Part shown: one piece after another, positions 33,393 to 43,476 of the stretch
Numbering within the stretch: position 1 is the stretch's first letter
Layout: the number at the start of each line of letters is the position of its first letter
Assembly: GCF_001183865.1 (NCBI RefSeq)
Contig: NZ_CP012020.1
Location: 1,674,001 to 1,738,000 of the forward strand
Length of the DNA stretch: 64,000 nucleotides
Direction: 5' to 3'
From: Methylophilus sp. TWE2
Lineage (GTDB): Bacteria; Pseudomonadota; Gammaproteobacteria; Burkholderiales; Methylophilaceae
Translations under genes and position numbers: made by a program
The notes under the pieces: model-generated
Seen by the model: the letters and a program-made list of their open reading frames with translations, nothing else
Databases searched by the model: none
What the model was told of the DNA's origin: nothing

Positions 33393-34475
33393 TTATTCAG
33401 CAGCGGCATGCTTGTCACGGCGGGCCTTAACTGCAGCAGCCAGCGTTTCCAGCACAGCCACTGAGTCCTCCCATCCTAAACAGGCATCGGTGATGGATTG
33501 CCCATAATTAAGGCTGCAGCCTGGCGAATGATCCTGTCGTCCTTCGTTCAAATGCGACTCTAGCATGATCCCGATAATGCGAGCATCACCACCCGCTATT
33601 TGGCTGGCCACATCATTCACCACCGAAATCTGGTTTTTATATTGCTTCTGGCTATTGCCATGACTGCAATCCACCATCAATACCGGTGCCAGACCTGCGT
33701 CGGCCAATTGGTCACAAACTGCGGCCACACTAGGCGCATCAAAATTAGGCGCTTTACCGCCGCGCAAAATCACATGGCAGTCCTCATTGCCCTTGGTGGC
33801 AAAAATCGCAGATTCACCTTCTTTAGTCACTGACAAGAAGTGATGTGGACTAGCTGCCGCTTTGATGGCATCAATGGCCACTTTTACACCACCATCAGTG
33901 CCGTTTTTAAAGCCCACTGGGCAAGATAAGCCAGAAGCCAGTTCGCGGTGAATCTGAGACTCTGTCGTCCGCGCGCCAATCGCCCCCCAACTGACCAGGT
34001 CAGCGGTATATTGTGGAGAAACCACATCGAGAAACTCTGTGGCCGCAGGCATGCCGATTTCATTCACATCGAGCAGAAAGCGACGAGCTTTTTCCAGGCC
34101 AGAATTAATATCATAAGTGCCATCCAGATGCGGATCATTGATCAGCCCTTTCCAGCCTACGGTGGTGCGTGGCTTCTCGAAATATACCCGCATCACAATC
34201 AATAACTCACCACCCAGCCGATTGCGTACCTCCAGCAGGCGTCTGGCGTATTCCATACCAGCTTCAGTGTCATGGATAGAGCATGGCCCCACAATCACCA
34301 GTAAGCGGTCATCACCCTGATGCAGGATGTGATGGATGGCACTACGCGTTTTGAGGATATTTTGTGTGCTGACCGTACTTTCCTGCAAGCGAGACAACAA
34401 CTCCGCGGGCTTTACCAGCGGTTTGATTTCAAGCACGCGAACATCATCGGTCGCTAATTTTTCGTATACAGTCAT
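33393..34475 (-). CDS. aroG: 3-deoxy-7-phosphoheptulonate (DAHP) synthase, class I
   Basis: 360 residues with the class I (AroF/G/H) motifs LVIVGPCSIHDTEAGMEYA (about 58-76), VYFEKPRTTVGWKGLINDP (about 97-115) and VGFKNGTDGGVKVAIDA (about 187-203). The enzyme condenses PEP with erythrose 4-phosphate, the entry to aromatic amino-acid synthesis. It follows hisC with a 4-bp overlap, so it is translationally coupled; many relatives carry tyrA and aroA here instead. Which amino acid feeds back cannot be told, so the symbol could be aroF or aroH. Confidence 0.93.
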   Translation of the reverse strand: MTVYEKLATDDVRVLEIKPLVKPAELLSRLQESTVSTQNILKTRSAIHHILHQGDDRLLVIVGPCSIHDTEAGMEYARRLLEVRNRLGGELLIVMRVYFEKPRTTVGWKGLINDPHLDGTYDINSGLEKARRFLLDVNEIGMPAATEFLDVVSPQYTADLVSWGAIGARTTESQIHRELASGLSCPVGFKNGTDGGVKVAIDAIKAAASPHHFLSVTKEGESAIFATKGNEDCHVILRGGKAPNFDAPSVAAVCDQLADAGLAPVLMVDCSHGNSQKQYKNQISVVNDVASQIAGGDARIIGIMLESHLNEGRQDHSPGCSLNYGQSITDACLGWEDSVAVLETLAAAVKARRDKHAAAE

Positions 34476-35575
34476 GAGGTTAAAATATTTTCCAGCACTT
34501 CCAGGAAGCGCGCATTTTCGCTAAACAAACCGATGCTCACGCGCAAATAATCCGGCATTTCATAATTGGCCACTGGCCGTACAATCACCCCTTGTTTCAG
34601 CAAGGCTTGGTTGACGGCACTGGCATTGGTCACCTTAAAGCTGACAAAGTTGCCGAAGGAAGGAATGTAGCTCAAACCCATTTTTTCGAGGCCTTGCGTG
34701 ATTTGCGCCATGCCGGCCTGATTGGCAGCATAACTACGCTGCACAAAATCGTCATCCTGCAGCGACACCGTCGCCGCCACCTGTGCTAGGCTATTCACAT
34801 TGAATGGCTGGCGCACACGGTTCATCAAATCTGCCAGATCGGCATGCATCAGGCCAAACCCTACACGTAAACCAGCCAAGCCGTAAGCCTTGGAGAAGGT
34901 ACGTGAAATGATCAGGTTCTCGAACTCTGCTAGCCAGCCAATCGCTTCCGATTTATCAGCCGCAGAAAGATATTCGTCATAAGCCTCATCCAGAACCACC
35001 AGAATATTTTTAGGCACCTGGCGCAGAAAATCCTTTAATGCCGCCTTGCTAATCAGCGTACCTGTTGGATTATTCGGGTTAGCCACAAATATCAATTTGG
35101 TTTTTGGGGTAATCGCCTCTAAAAAAGCAGGCAAATCATGACCAAAATCAATGGCAGGCACCACAACACCGGTGGCTCCCACTGCTTGGGTCACCAGTGG
35201 ATAGACGGCGAAAGCATGCTGCGAATAAATGGCTTCATCTCCGGCCGTCAAAAAGGCACGCGCAGCCAGTTCCAAAATATCATTCGAACCGTTGCCAAAA
35301 ACGATTTGTGCAGGTTGAACGCCATATTTTTCGCTGACCGCATCGCGCAGGGCAAAGCTGTTACCGTCAGGGTAACGCGCAATCTCATAAATCGCTTCTT
35401 CAACTGCCATTTGCGCCTTGGGGCTCATGCCCAACGGATTTTCATTGGAGGCAAGCTTGACGATATCCGCCTCGTTCAAGCCCATTTCGCGGGCCAACTC
35501 ACTGATAGGTTTACCCCCTTGGTATGGCGCAATGGCACGAATATTGGCAGGGGACAATGCTGATAAATTTGACAT
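34472..35575 (-). CDS. hisC: Histidinol-phosphate aminotransferase
   Basis: 367 residues from ATG 35575; two in-frame codons upstream (TTG at 35581) are less likely. Fold type I PLP aminotransferase with YQGGKPISELAREMGL (about 17-32), KLASNENPLGMSPKA (about 38-52), FVANPNNPTGTLIS and the lysine region ISRTFSKAYGLAGLRVGFG (Schiff-base Lys). It converts imidazole-acetol phosphate to histidinol phosphate; between pheA and aroG it probably also serves aromatic amino-acid transamination, as is common for this HisC2 type. Confidence 0.92.
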   Translation of the reverse strand: MSNLSALSPANIRAIAPYQGGKPISELAREMGLNEADIVKLASNENPLGMSPKAQMAVEEAIYEIARYPDGNSFALRDAVSEKYGVQPAQIVFGNGSNDILELAARAFLTAGDEAIYSQHAFAVYPLVTQAVGATGVVVPAIDFGHDLPAFLEAITPKTKLIFVANPNNPTGTLISKAALKDFLRQVPKNILVVLDEAYDEYLSAADKSEAIGWLAEFENLIISRTFSKAYGLAGLRVGFGLMHADLADLMNRVRQPFNVNSLAQVAATVSLQDDDFVQRSYAANQAGMAQITQGLEKMGLSYIPSFGNFVSFKVTNASAVNQALLKQGVIVRPVANYEMPDYLRVSIGLFSENARFLEVLENILTS

Positions 35576-35584
35576 AATCAAAAA

Positions 35585-36667
35585 TTAAATGATGGCGGCT
35601 GGGTAAGAACCCAACACTTTAAGGAAAGTCGCGCGCTCGGCCAGCTCTTTGAGCGCTGCCTGCACCGAAGGCTGCTGTTGATGGCCTTCGATATCGACAA
35701 AGAAAACGTAATTCCACAGATTCTGGCGCGATGGCCGCGACTCCAGCTTGGTCATGCTCACACCGTGTCGCGACAAGGGCTCCAGCAATTGCAGGACGGC
35801 ACCTGGTTTGTTATGCGCGCTCATGACCAAGGATGTCTTATCCTGACCTGAAGGCGCAACGCCATGATTACCCAACACCAGAAAACGCGTGGTATTTTTC
35901 GGGTCATCTTCAATATTTTCAGCCAGGATATTGAGGTCAAACAACTCGGCAGCACGCTTGCTGGCAATCGCCGCAGCAAACGTACCTTGCGTGGCAACAA
36001 GCTCATGAATCATCTGTGCAGCACGTGCGTTGCTCGTCACTGCCTCACGTTGTGCACTCGGTAACACTTTGTTTAGCCATTCATGACATTGCGACAAAGA
36101 CTGTGCGTGAGAAAACACATGCGTAATCTGTTGAAGATCCTGCTGCGCAGATAACAGGCAATGATGGACCGGTAAAGTCACCTCGCCTACCACTTGTAAT
36201 GCACTGGCTAATAACAAGTCCAGGGTAATACCAACCGCGCCTTCGGTGGAGTTTTCTACAGGAACGACGCCATAATCGGCCTGACCTGCCTCAACGGTAC
36301 GAAAAACTTCATCAATACTGCCGCAAACAACCGCCTGGCGGCCTTCACCAAACTGCTTGAGTGCGGCTTCTTCACTGTAGGTGCCCAGTGGGCCCAGAAA
36401 AGCAATCGCAAGCTCTTTTTCCAAAGCACGGCAATTGGACATGACCGCCCGAAAAATATGGCTAACTGCCTCCGGTGACAGCGGCCCTTCATTTTCTGCT
36501 TGCAAGCGGCGAATAATCTGCGCTTCACGCTCAGGACGATAAATCACACCATCATCCTTTAAATGGCCGATTTCACGTGCCAGCTTGGCACGCTCATTGA
36601 CGAGCGCTAGAATCTGCACATCAATCGCGTCAATCTTATCTCTAAATTGTTTTAATAAATCAGACAT
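35585..36667 (-). CDS. pheA: Bifunctional chorismate mutase / prephenate dehydratase (P-protein)
   Basis: 360 residues in three parts: chorismate mutase (about 1-90, with FRDKIDAIDVQILALVNERA), prephenate dehydratase (about 90-275, with AFLGPLGTYSEEAALKQF and VPVENSTEGAVG), and a C-terminal ACT domain (GAVLQLLEPLSRHGVSMTKL followed by ESRPS) for phenylalanine feedback. It makes phenylpyruvate from chorismate. It sits between serC (23 bp upstream) and hisC, the usual betaproteobacterial order after gyrA. Confidence 0.96.
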   Translation of the reverse strand: MSDLLKQFRDKIDAIDVQILALVNERAKLAREIGHLKDDGVIYRPEREAQIIRRLQAENEGPLSPEAVSHIFRAVMSNCRALEKELAIAFLGPLGTYSEEAALKQFGEGRQAVVCGSIDEVFRTVEAGQADYGVVPVENSTEGAVGITLDLLLASALQVVGEVTLPVHHCLLSAQQDLQQITHVFSHAQSLSQCHEWLNKVLPSAQREAVTSNARAAQMIHELVATQGTFAAAIASKRAAELFDLNILAENIEDDPKNTTRFLVLGNHGVAPSGQDKTSLVMSAHNKPGAVLQLLEPLSRHGVSMTKLESRPSRQNLWNYVFFVDIEGHQQQPSVQAALKELAERATFLKVLGSYPAAII

Positions 36668-36690
36668 TTAAAGTTTAATATTCGTGTATT

Positions 36691-37770
36691 TTATGAATTG
36701 CTTTTTTCAAATTCCTGCATGAATTCAACCAATGCTTTAACGCCTTCAAGAGGCATGGCGTTATAGATACTGGCTCGCATGCCCCCCACCGAGCGGTGAC
36801 CTTTGAGTTGCAACAGGCCGCGGGTATCGGCTGCTTTCAAAAACAGTTCGTTCAGGGCTTCATCACGCAATCTGAACGGGATATTCATGCGGGAACGATA
36901 GGCACGTTGAATCGGATTGTAATAAAAATCCGTTTGATCCAAATAGTCATACAGCAGATTGGCTTTGGCAATATTGATTTTCTCAATGGCTTCCACGCCG
37001 CCTTGCGCCAGTAACCACTCAAAAACCAGCCCCGCAATATAGATGCTGTAAGTAGGCGGCGTATTGATCATGCTTTGATTTTCGGCCTGGGTTTTCCAGT
37101 GAAAAACCGCTGGCGTTAATGGCGATGCTCGATCCAACAAATCTTCACGCACAATCACCAGGCATAAGCCAGCCGGGCCGATATTTTTCTGTGCGCCACC
37201 ATAAATCACGCCATATTTGGAGACATCTACCGGGCGCGACAAGATATGGGAAGACATATCCGCCACAATAGGAACACCATGGGTTTCCGGCACATCCAAA
37301 AACTCAACGCCATTGATCGTTTCGTTCGTGCAGTAGTGTACGTAGGCAGCATCTTTATTCAACTGCCATTCAGAAAATGGCGGCACATGGGTAAACCCAT
37401 CAGCTTCTGCTGAAGCTGCAACATTGATCTGTCCGTAGGCTTTGGCGTCCTGTACGCTACGTTTGCTCCACGAACCAGTGACTACGTAATCCGCTGACTT
37501 GCCGTTGAGCAAATTCATGGGAATGATCGCGTTTTCTCCGATGGCGCCGCCTTGCAGGAATAAGACTTTGTAATTGGCCGGAATCGCCATCAACTGACGC
37601 AAATCGGCTTCAGTTTTTTCCAGGATACTGGTGAATTCCTTGCCGCGATGCGACATTTCCATCACGCTCATGCCTGAGCCATGCCAATCGAGCATTTCTG
37701 CCTGAGCGCGTTCAAGAACTGGCTTTGGCAAGACTGCCGGACCGGCAGAAAAATTAAAAATCTGTTTCAT
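36691..37770 (-). CDS. serC: Phosphoserine aminotransferase
   Basis: 359 residues. It opens [20 protein letters not shown], the family signature. The PLP-lysine region reads [21 protein letters not shown] (about 187-207), and [14 protein letters not shown] lies near the C-terminus. It interconverts 3-phosphohydroxypyruvate and phosphoserine, and also acts in pyridoxal phosphate synthesis in many bacteria. It starts 8 bp after gyrA, so it is very likely in one transcript with it. Confidence 0.97.
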   Translation of the reverse strand: MKQIFNFSAGPAVLPKPVLERAQAEMLDWHGSGMSVMEMSHRGKEFTSILEKTEADLRQLMAIPANYKVLFLQGGAIGENAIIPMNLLNGKSADYVVTGSWSKRSVQDAKAYGQINVAASAEADGFTHVPPFSEWQLNKDAAYVHYCTNETINGVEFLDVPETHGVPIVADMSSHILSRPVDVSKYGVIYGGAQKNIGPAGLCLVIVREDLLDRASPLTPAVFHWKTQAENQSMINTPPTYSIYIAGLVFEWLLAQGGVEAIEKINIAKANLLYDYLDQTDFYYNPIQRAYRSRMNIPFRLRDEALNELFLKAADTRGLLQLKGHRSVGGMRASIYNAMPLEGVKALVEFMQEFEKSNS

Positions 37771-37778
37771 GCGTCTGT

Positions 37779-40349
37779 TTATTCTTCGCTGTCATCACCA
37801 TCATCGTCGGTCTCTACAATTTTCTCCAGACCGGATAATTTTTCACCTTCACCCAAATTAATGAGGGTCACGCCTTGTGCGGCACGGCCCATATCGCGGA
37901 TTTCCTTCACGCGGGTACGGATCAGCACACCACCGGTGGTAATCAGCATAATTTCGTCTTCTGCGGTCACCAGTTTTGCCGCAATCGCCAGGCCATTACG
38001 CTCACTGATCGCAATCGCCTTCACGCCTTGCGTACCACGGCCAGAATGACGGAACTCAGACAAGACCGTACGCTTGCCGTAGCCGTTTTCGGTCGCGACC
38101 AACACAGATTGCTGGTCATTCTCTGCAATGAGCAAGGACAATACCTGCTGTTTGGCAGCCAGTTTCATGCCACGCACACCGCGGGTTGCACGGCCCATCG
38201 GGCGTACATCATCTTCAGTAAACCAGACCGCTTTACCGCCATTGGAAACCAGCACGATATCGTTCTGGCCATTGGTGACTTCTGCACCGATCAGATAATC
38301 CCCCTCGTCCAGGTTAATCGCAATAATGCCGGATTTACGCGGATTGGAGAACTCAACCAAAGAGGTTTTCTTGACCGTGCCCATGGCCGTGGCCATAAAC
38401 ACATAATGATTTTCATCAAACTCTTTGACTGGCAGGATGGCATTGATTTTTTCGCCCTCTTCCAGTGGGAACAGATTCACAATCGGCTTACCGCGGCTGA
38501 CGCGGCTGCCTTGTGGCACTTCATACACCTTGAGCCAGTATACGCGGCCACGGCTGCTGAAACACAGGATGTAATCATGGGTATTGGCCACAAACATCTT
38601 GTCGATAAAGTCATCTTCTTTGGTCGCAGCTGCCTGTTTACCGCGGCCACCACGTTTTTGCGCACGGTATTCATCGAGAGGCTGCGATTTAACATAGCCG
38701 GTATGCGAGAGCGTCACCACCACATCCTGAGGCGTGATCAGGTCTTCCAGCGATAAATCTTGTGTGTTTTGCTCGATTTCAGAACGACGCTTGTCACCAA
38801 ACTGTTTCTGGATTTCGTTCAACTCTTCGACAATGATCGCCGTGACGCGCTCAGGTTTTGCCAGGATATCCAGTAAATCAGCAATGATATCCATCACCTC
38901 TTTGTATTCGTTGACGATCTTGTCTTGTTCCAGGCCAGTCAAGCGTTGCAAACGCATTTGCAGGATTTCCTGCGCCTGTACATCAGACAGTTTGTAGCCT
39001 TGCGGTGTCAGGCCAAAATCGACTGACAAACCTTCCGGGCGCGAAGCTTCCATCGCCGCACGTTTAAGCATTTCCTCAACCACTGGAGAATTCCAGCTAC
39101 GGGCCATCAATTCTTTTTTCGCTTCCGGCGGGGTTGGCGCGGCTTTGATGATGGCAATCATCTCGTCAACGTTGGCCAATGCCACCGCTAGGCCTTCGAG
39201 CACATGACCACGATCTCGCGCTTTGCGCAGCTCGAACACGGTTCTCCGTGTCACAACTTCGCGGCGGTGACGCAAGAAAGCCTCTAGCATTTGCTTGAGG
39301 TTCAGCAAGCGTGGCTGGCCATCCATCAAGGCTACCATATTCATGCCGAAGGTATCTTGCAGCTGAGTTTGCTTGTAGAGGTTATTTAAAATGACCTCTG
39401 GGACTTCGCCGCGCTTGAGTTCAATGACCACGCGCATACCGGACTTGTCAGACTCGTCGCGCAGGTCAGAAATACCTTCGATCTTTTTCTCGTTGACCAG
39501 CTCGGCAATTTTTTCAATCAGGGTCTTTTTGTTGACCTGATACGGTAACTCATCAATGATGATCGATTGGCGCCCCCCTTTTTCCAGGTCTTCAAAGTGG
39601 GTGCGACCACGCATCACTACACGGCCACGACCAGTACGATAGCCCTCTTTGACGCCAGCCGTGCCGTAAATAATACCGGCAGTCGGGAAGTCTGGCGCCG
39701 GGATAAATTCAATCAACTCATCCACACTGATTTCGGGGTTCTTGAGCAGTGCAAAACAGGCGTTGAGCACTTCATTCAGGTTGTGTGGCGGGATATTGGT
39801 TGCCATGCCCACTGCGATACCCGAGCTACCGTTAATCAGCAGGTTAGGAATACGCGTTGGCATGATCAGCGGCTCTTGCTCGCTGCCATCGTAGTTAGGG
39901 CCAAAGTCTACGGTCTCTTTTTCAATATCCGCCAGCAATTCATGCGCGATCTTGGACATACGGATTTCGGTATATCGCATCGCCGCCGCATTATCGCCGT
40001 CGACAGAACCAAAGTTACCCTGGCCATCGACCAGCATGTAGCGCAAAGAGAAATCCTGCGCCATACGCACGATGGTGTCATACACCGCAGTATCGCCGTG
40101 CGGGTGATACTTACCGATCACGTCACCGACAATACGGGCTGACTTTTTATAAGGTTTGTTGTAATCATTAGACAGCTCGTGCATGGCGAACAACACGCGC
40201 CTGTGTACTGGCTTGAGACCATCACGAACATCGGGAAGCGCACGACCTACAATCACGCTCATGGCGTAATCGAGGTAGCTACGGCGCATCTCGTCTTCTA
40301 AACTGATAGGCAGGGTTTCTTTAGCAAATTGATCTGGAGACTGACTCAT
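37779..40349 (-). CDS. gyrA: DNA gyrase subunit A
   Basis: 856 residues. The winged-helix breakage-reunion domain has the catalytic tyrosine Tyr126 in [10 protein letters not shown] and the quinolone-region motif [19 protein letters not shown]. The position matching E. coli Ser83 is Thr87 here, and Asp87 corresponds to Asp91. The C-terminal half (about 530-840) holds the beta-pinwheel DNA-wrapping repeats, including [11 protein letters not shown], a GyrA-box-like segment that separates gyrase from ParC. The acidic tail ends in DDDGDDSEE. It introduces negative supercoils together with GyrB. First gene of the gyrA-serC-pheA-hisC-aroG series. Confidence 0.98.
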   Translation of the reverse strand: MSQSPDQFAKETLPISLEDEMRRSYLDYAMSVIVGRALPDVRDGLKPVHRRVLFAMHELSNDYNKPYKKSARIVGDVIGKYHPHGDTAVYDTIVRMAQDFSLRYMLVDGQGNFGSVDGDNAAAMRYTEIRMSKIAHELLADIEKETVDFGPNYDGSEQEPLIMPTRIPNLLINGSSGIAVGMATNIPPHNLNEVLNACFALLKNPEISVDELIEFIPAPDFPTAGIIYGTAGVKEGYRTGRGRVVMRGRTHFEDLEKGGRQSIIIDELPYQVNKKTLIEKIAELVNEKKIEGISDLRDESDKSGMRVVIELKRGEVPEVILNNLYKQTQLQDTFGMNMVALMDGQPRLLNLKQMLEAFLRHRREVVTRRTVFELRKARDRGHVLEGLAVALANVDEMIAIIKAAPTPPEAKKELMARSWNSPVVEEMLKRAAMEASRPEGLSVDFGLTPQGYKLSDVQAQEILQMRLQRLTGLEQDKIVNEYKEVMDIIADLLDILAKPERVTAIIVEELNEIQKQFGDKRRSEIEQNTQDLSLEDLITPQDVVVTLSHTGYVKSQPLDEYRAQKRGGRGKQAAATKEDDFIDKMFVANTHDYILCFSSRGRVYWLKVYEVPQGSRVSRGKPIVNLFPLEEGEKINAILPVKEFDENHYVFMATAMGTVKKTSLVEFSNPRKSGIIAINLDEGDYLIGAEVTNGQNDIVLVSNGGKAVWFTEDDVRPMGRATRGVRGMKLAAKQQVLSLLIAENDQQSVLVATENGYGKRTVLSEFRHSGRGTQGVKAIAISERNGLAIAAKLVTAEDEIMLITTGGVLIRTRVKEIRDMGRAAQGVTLINLGEGEKLSGLEKIVETDDDGDDSEE

Positions 40350-40470
40350 TCTTGACCCAAATTATAGTTAAAAGTTATCACCTGATTTTAGCATATCTAG
40401 CGCAATCCCGCTCGGCAAATCGCGGTCAAGAAACTGATTACAAGAAGCGTGGAGGATCAGCTAGACCGCC

Positions 40471-40502
40471 AGAAAAAACAAAGGGAGCAAGAATGCTCCC
40501 TC
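40471..40502 (-). terminator. Rho-independent terminator after metZ
   Basis: GGGAGCA (40483-40489) pairs with TGCTCCC (40494-40500) with a four-base loop. On the minus strand the stem is followed by TTTGTTTTTT. It lies 30 bp past the metZ stop. Confidence 0.88.
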
Positions 40503-40530
40503 AAAGATTAATAAACCGTGCAGCAGTAAA

Positions 40531-41715
40531 TCACTGTGTCAGCAGTTGCAAATCCGCTTTCAAATCTTCAATATGTTCCAAGCCCACCGCAATTCTCACC
40601 AGATTATCCTTAATGCCCGCTTCAGCCCGTGCCTCGGCAGTGACGCGGCTATGCGTAGTGGTCGCCGGGTGCGTGATAGTTGACTTGGCGTCGCCCAGGT
40701 TGGCCGTAATCGAAATCAGGCGCGTCGCATCGATCAAAGCCCACGCTGCCTCCTGTGCAGTTTGCCCAGCACGCGGCTTGACCTCAAATGTCACGATACC
40801 CCCACCCAAGCGCTGTTGCTTTTGCGCCAGCGCATATTGCGGGTGTGAGGGTAAACCTGGGTAATACACGCGCTCAACGCCAGGCTGCTGTTCAAGCCAT
40901 TGGGCCAATGCCAAGGCACGGGCAGCATGCGCTTCCATACGCACCTGCAAGGTTTCAAGACCTTTCACGAATACCCAAGCATTAAATGCGCTCATGGTCA
41001 CGCCAGCAGTGCGCAAAAAGGCATACACCGGCTCGATGATGGCCTTGCTGCCAAGTACAGCTCCACCCAGCACCCTACCCTGACCATCGATATACTTGGT
41101 GGCGGAATGAATGACGATATCCGCGCCCAGCTTGAGGGGTTGCTGCAAAGCTGGCGTACAAAAGCAGTTATCTACTGTCAGATAGGCGCCAGCCGCATGT
41201 GCCACCTCAGCCAATTGGGCAATATCGCCGACTTCAGTCAAAGGGTTAGACGGCGTTTCAGCAAAAAACAGTTTGGTATTGGGTTTGGCTGCTGCTTTCC
41301 AGGCCTCGACATCGGTCAAGGAAACCAGCGTCACCTCCAGCCCCCAGCGTTTGAGGATATTGGTAAATAATTGAACGGTTGTTCCAAAAATACTGCGTGA
41401 CGCCACAATATGGTCGCCCGCGCTGCAAATACCCATGATGCACGCCAGAATCGCTGACATACCGCTCGCGGTTGCCACACACTGCTCTGCGCCTTCAAGG
41501 GCGGCCAGCTTGTCTTGGAACATGGTCACGGTTGGATTGGTAAATCGTGAATAAATATTGCCTGGTTCTGTGCCCCCAAAACGCGCCGCTGCCTGCGACG
41601 CACTTTTAAAGCGGAAACTGGAATTTAAAAACAAGGCTTCAGAGTTCTCTCCAAACTCGGTGGTGAGTGTGCCGGCCCGCACTGCCAGCGTTTCCAAATG
41701 GTATTGATCGTTCAT
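40531..41715 (-). CDS. metZ: O-succinylhomoserine sulfhydrylase
   Basis: 394 residues of the Cys/Met metabolism PLP family. AVRAGTLTTEFGENSEALFL at the N-terminus, IYSRFTNPTVTMFQDKLAALE (about 54-74) and the PLP-lysine region DIVIHSATKYIDGQGRVLGGA (about 200-220) fit MetZ better than cystathionine gamma-synthase. It makes homocysteine from O-succinylhomoserine and sulfide. It follows purF but has its own promoter, SAM-II riboswitch and leader terminator, so expression should fall when S-adenosylmethionine is plentiful. Confidence 0.94.
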   Translation of the reverse strand: MNDQYHLETLAVRAGTLTTEFGENSEALFLNSSFRFKSASQAAARFGGTEPGNIYSRFTNPTVTMFQDKLAALEGAEQCVATASGMSAILACIMGICSAGDHIVASRSIFGTTVQLFTNILKRWGLEVTLVSLTDVEAWKAAAKPNTKLFFAETPSNPLTEVGDIAQLAEVAHAAGAYLTVDNCFCTPALQQPLKLGADIVIHSATKYIDGQGRVLGGAVLGSKAIIEPVYAFLRTAGVTMSAFNAWVFVKGLETLQVRMEAHAARALALAQWLEQQPGVERVYYPGLPSHPQYALAQKQQRLGGGIVTFEVKPRAGQTAQEAAWALIDATRLISITANLGDAKSTITHPATTTHSRVTAEARAEAGIKDNLVRIAVGLEHIEDLKADLQLLTQ

Positions 41716-41749
41716 GTTTCCTCAAACTTCTGTCCGCAAACGGACGGCA

Positions 41750-41785
41750 ATAAAAAACCCGCTTTAGCATTGCGCTAAAACGGGT
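41750..41785 (-). terminator. Leader terminator controlled by the SAM-II riboswitch
   Basis: On the minus strand CCCGTTTTAGC (41784-41774) pairs with GCTAAAGCGGG (41768-41758), with one G-T pair and a five-base loop, followed by TTTTTT. It sits between the aptamer and the metZ start. Its left arm can also pair with the aptamer's 3' end, which suggests a regulated terminator. Confidence 0.85.
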
Positions 41786-41790
41786 CTTTG

Positions 41791-41873
41791 GGGCTCTCGC
41801 TTTAGCGGAATTTATAATGCGCTCGCAAGCTGAGTTTGGCTTCGTTTAAAGTTCGCCACTCAAATCAGCGCAA
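41791..41873 (-). promoter_or_regulatory. SAM-II riboswitch upstream of metZ
   Basis: The minus strand shows the SAM-II consensus in order: GCGCTGATTT (41871-41862), a variable loop, GAGCGC closing the P1 stem (its GCGC at 41822-41819), then ATTATAAAT (41818-41810) and GCTAAAGC (41806-41799), the 3' pseudoknot strand. The variable loop holds an added hairpin (ACTCA at 41858-41862 with TGAGT at 41831-41835, and GCC with GGC inside). The class binds S-adenosylmethionine and is found in front of methionine-synthesis genes. It begins at the predicted transcription start and is followed by a terminator. Confidence 0.92.
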
Positions 41874-41877
41874 TTTC

Positions 41878-41906
41878 ATTAAACGCCTTTTGCAGGCGCC
41901 TGTCAA
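41878..41906 (-). promoter_or_regulatory. Sigma-70 promoter for metZ
   Basis: Reading the minus strand, TTGACA (41906-41901) and TTTAAT (41883-41878) are a perfect -35 and a five-of-six -10 separated by exactly 17 bp. The start point would fall at about 41871, where the riboswitch aptamer begins. The -35 box ends only a few bases from the purF stop codon. Confidence 0.85.
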
Positions 41907-41909
41907 GTC

Positions 41910-43445
41910 TTACTCCACGCCCACCAAATCTGTAGACAGCAGGTTCAAATCAAGTTGCGTGGTCGAGTTTGGGGGCAACTGTTTTTTGCTCATATCACTG
42001 CGTGCAGACTCAATCCGGTTCAAATATGCAGCATCAATATCGCCAGTGACATATTTGCCATCAAAGCAGCTGCAATCAAACTCCTGGAGGTGAGGATTAG
42101 ACTTGGTAATACTTTCACGCAACGCATCGAGGTCCTGGTAAATCAAGGCATCCGCACCAATTTCGGCACAGATTTCTTCATCGGTACGATTGGTGGCCAA
42201 CAGTTCGTGACGGCTAGGCATATCGATGCCATACACATTTGGATAGCGTACCGGAGGTGCCGCAGAGGCAAAATATACCTTGTTGGCGCCGGCATCTCTT
42301 GCCATCTGAACAATTTGCTGTGAAGTCGTACCGCGCACAATGGAGTCATCGACCAGCAGCACATTCTTGCCTTTAAATTCAATACCAATCGGGTTCAGCT
42401 TCTGGCGTACGGATTTTTTGCGCAAGGCTTGACCCGGCATGATAAACGTCCGGCCAATATAACGGTTCTTGATAAAGCCTTCACGGTAATCCAACCCCAG
42501 GGCAATGCCTAACTGCAAGGCACTTGGTCGGCTTGTATCCGGAATAGGAATCACCACATCAATCTGCTTATCGGCCCATTCACGCTTGATTTTTTCAGCC
42601 AGCAAGGTGCCCATATCCAAACGGGTTTGGTACACCGAGACGCCGTCGATGACAGAATCAGGACGGGCAAGATACACATACTCAAAAATACAGGAAGTCA
42701 GCTTTGGATTTTCGGCGCACTGGCGGCTAAACAGGTTGCCGTCCATATCGATAAACACCGCTTCGCCTGGCTCTACATCGCGCACAATGCTAAAACCCAA
42801 CACATCGAGGGCTACGCTCTCAGAAGCCACAATATACTCTGTACCTTTGTCAGTCTCTTGCTTGCCGATGACCAATGGGCGAATGCCGTGCGGGTCACGG
42901 AAGGCCAGTAAACCGAAGTTGGCAATCATGGCCACTACCGCATACGCGCCTTTGCAACGCCTGTGTACGCCAGCGACAGCATCAAACACCATATCGCTGT
43001 TCAGCAACGCGCTTTTTGAGGTAGCTTCAATTTCGTGTGCCAGCACATTTAACAATACTTCGGAGTCTGAACTGGTATTGATGTGGCGTAGATCCTGCCT
43101 GAACATTTCGGATTTTAATTGTTCTGAATTGGTCAGGTTGCCGTTATGGCCCAATACAATACCGAATGGGGAATTGACGTAGAAAGGCTGCGCTTCAGCG
43201 GCACTGGAAGAGCCAGCTGTTGGGTAACGGACATGGGCAATACCCACATTACCGATTAAGTTACGCATGTGGCGCGTATGAAATACATCCTTCACCAGGC
43301 CATTATTTTTGTGCATGTGGAAAGTGTTGCCATCACAGGTGACGATACCAGCAGCATCCTGACCACGGTGCTGTAATACCAGCAATCCATCGTAGAGCAA
43401 CTGATTCACCGGGTTCTTGCCTACAATACCGATAATTCCACACAT
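41910..43445 (-). CDS. purF: Amidophosphoribosyltransferase
   Basis: 511 residues. The mature N-terminal nucleophile is Cys2 ([15 protein letters not shown]). The glutaminase domain spans about 1-240, with [10 protein letters not shown] and [13 protein letters not shown]. The phosphoribosyltransferase domain follows, with the PRPP-binding loop [19 protein letters not shown] (about 365-383). It catalyses the first committed step of purine synthesis. It follows cvpA by about 30 bp, the common cvpA-purF pairing. Confidence 0.97.
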   Translation of the reverse strand: MCGIIGIVGKNPVNQLLYDGLLVLQHRGQDAAGIVTCDGNTFHMHKNNGLVKDVFHTRHMRNLIGNVGIAHVRYPTAGSSSAAEAQPFYVNSPFGIVLGHNGNLTNSEQLKSEMFRQDLRHINTSSDSEVLLNVLAHEIEATSKSALLNSDMVFDAVAGVHRRCKGAYAVVAMIANFGLLAFRDPHGIRPLVIGKQETDKGTEYIVASESVALDVLGFSIVRDVEPGEAVFIDMDGNLFSRQCAENPKLTSCIFEYVYLARPDSVIDGVSVYQTRLDMGTLLAEKIKREWADKQIDVVIPIPDTSRPSALQLGIALGLDYREGFIKNRYIGRTFIMPGQALRKKSVRQKLNPIGIEFKGKNVLLVDDSIVRGTTSQQIVQMARDAGANKVYFASAAPPVRYPNVYGIDMPSRHELLATNRTDEEICAEIGADALIYQDLDALRESITKSNPHLQEFDCSCFDGKYVTGDIDAAYLNRIESARSDMSKKQLPPNSTTQLDLNLLSTDLVGVE

Positions 43446-43476
43446 AGTGACATCCTATCAAACACTCGATTACAAA

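Noticed and set aside
37875..38756. 293-codon plus-strand frame inside gyrA (and 39567-40142)
   Set aside because: Antisense shadows; the gyrA reading frame is fully supported by motifs throughout.
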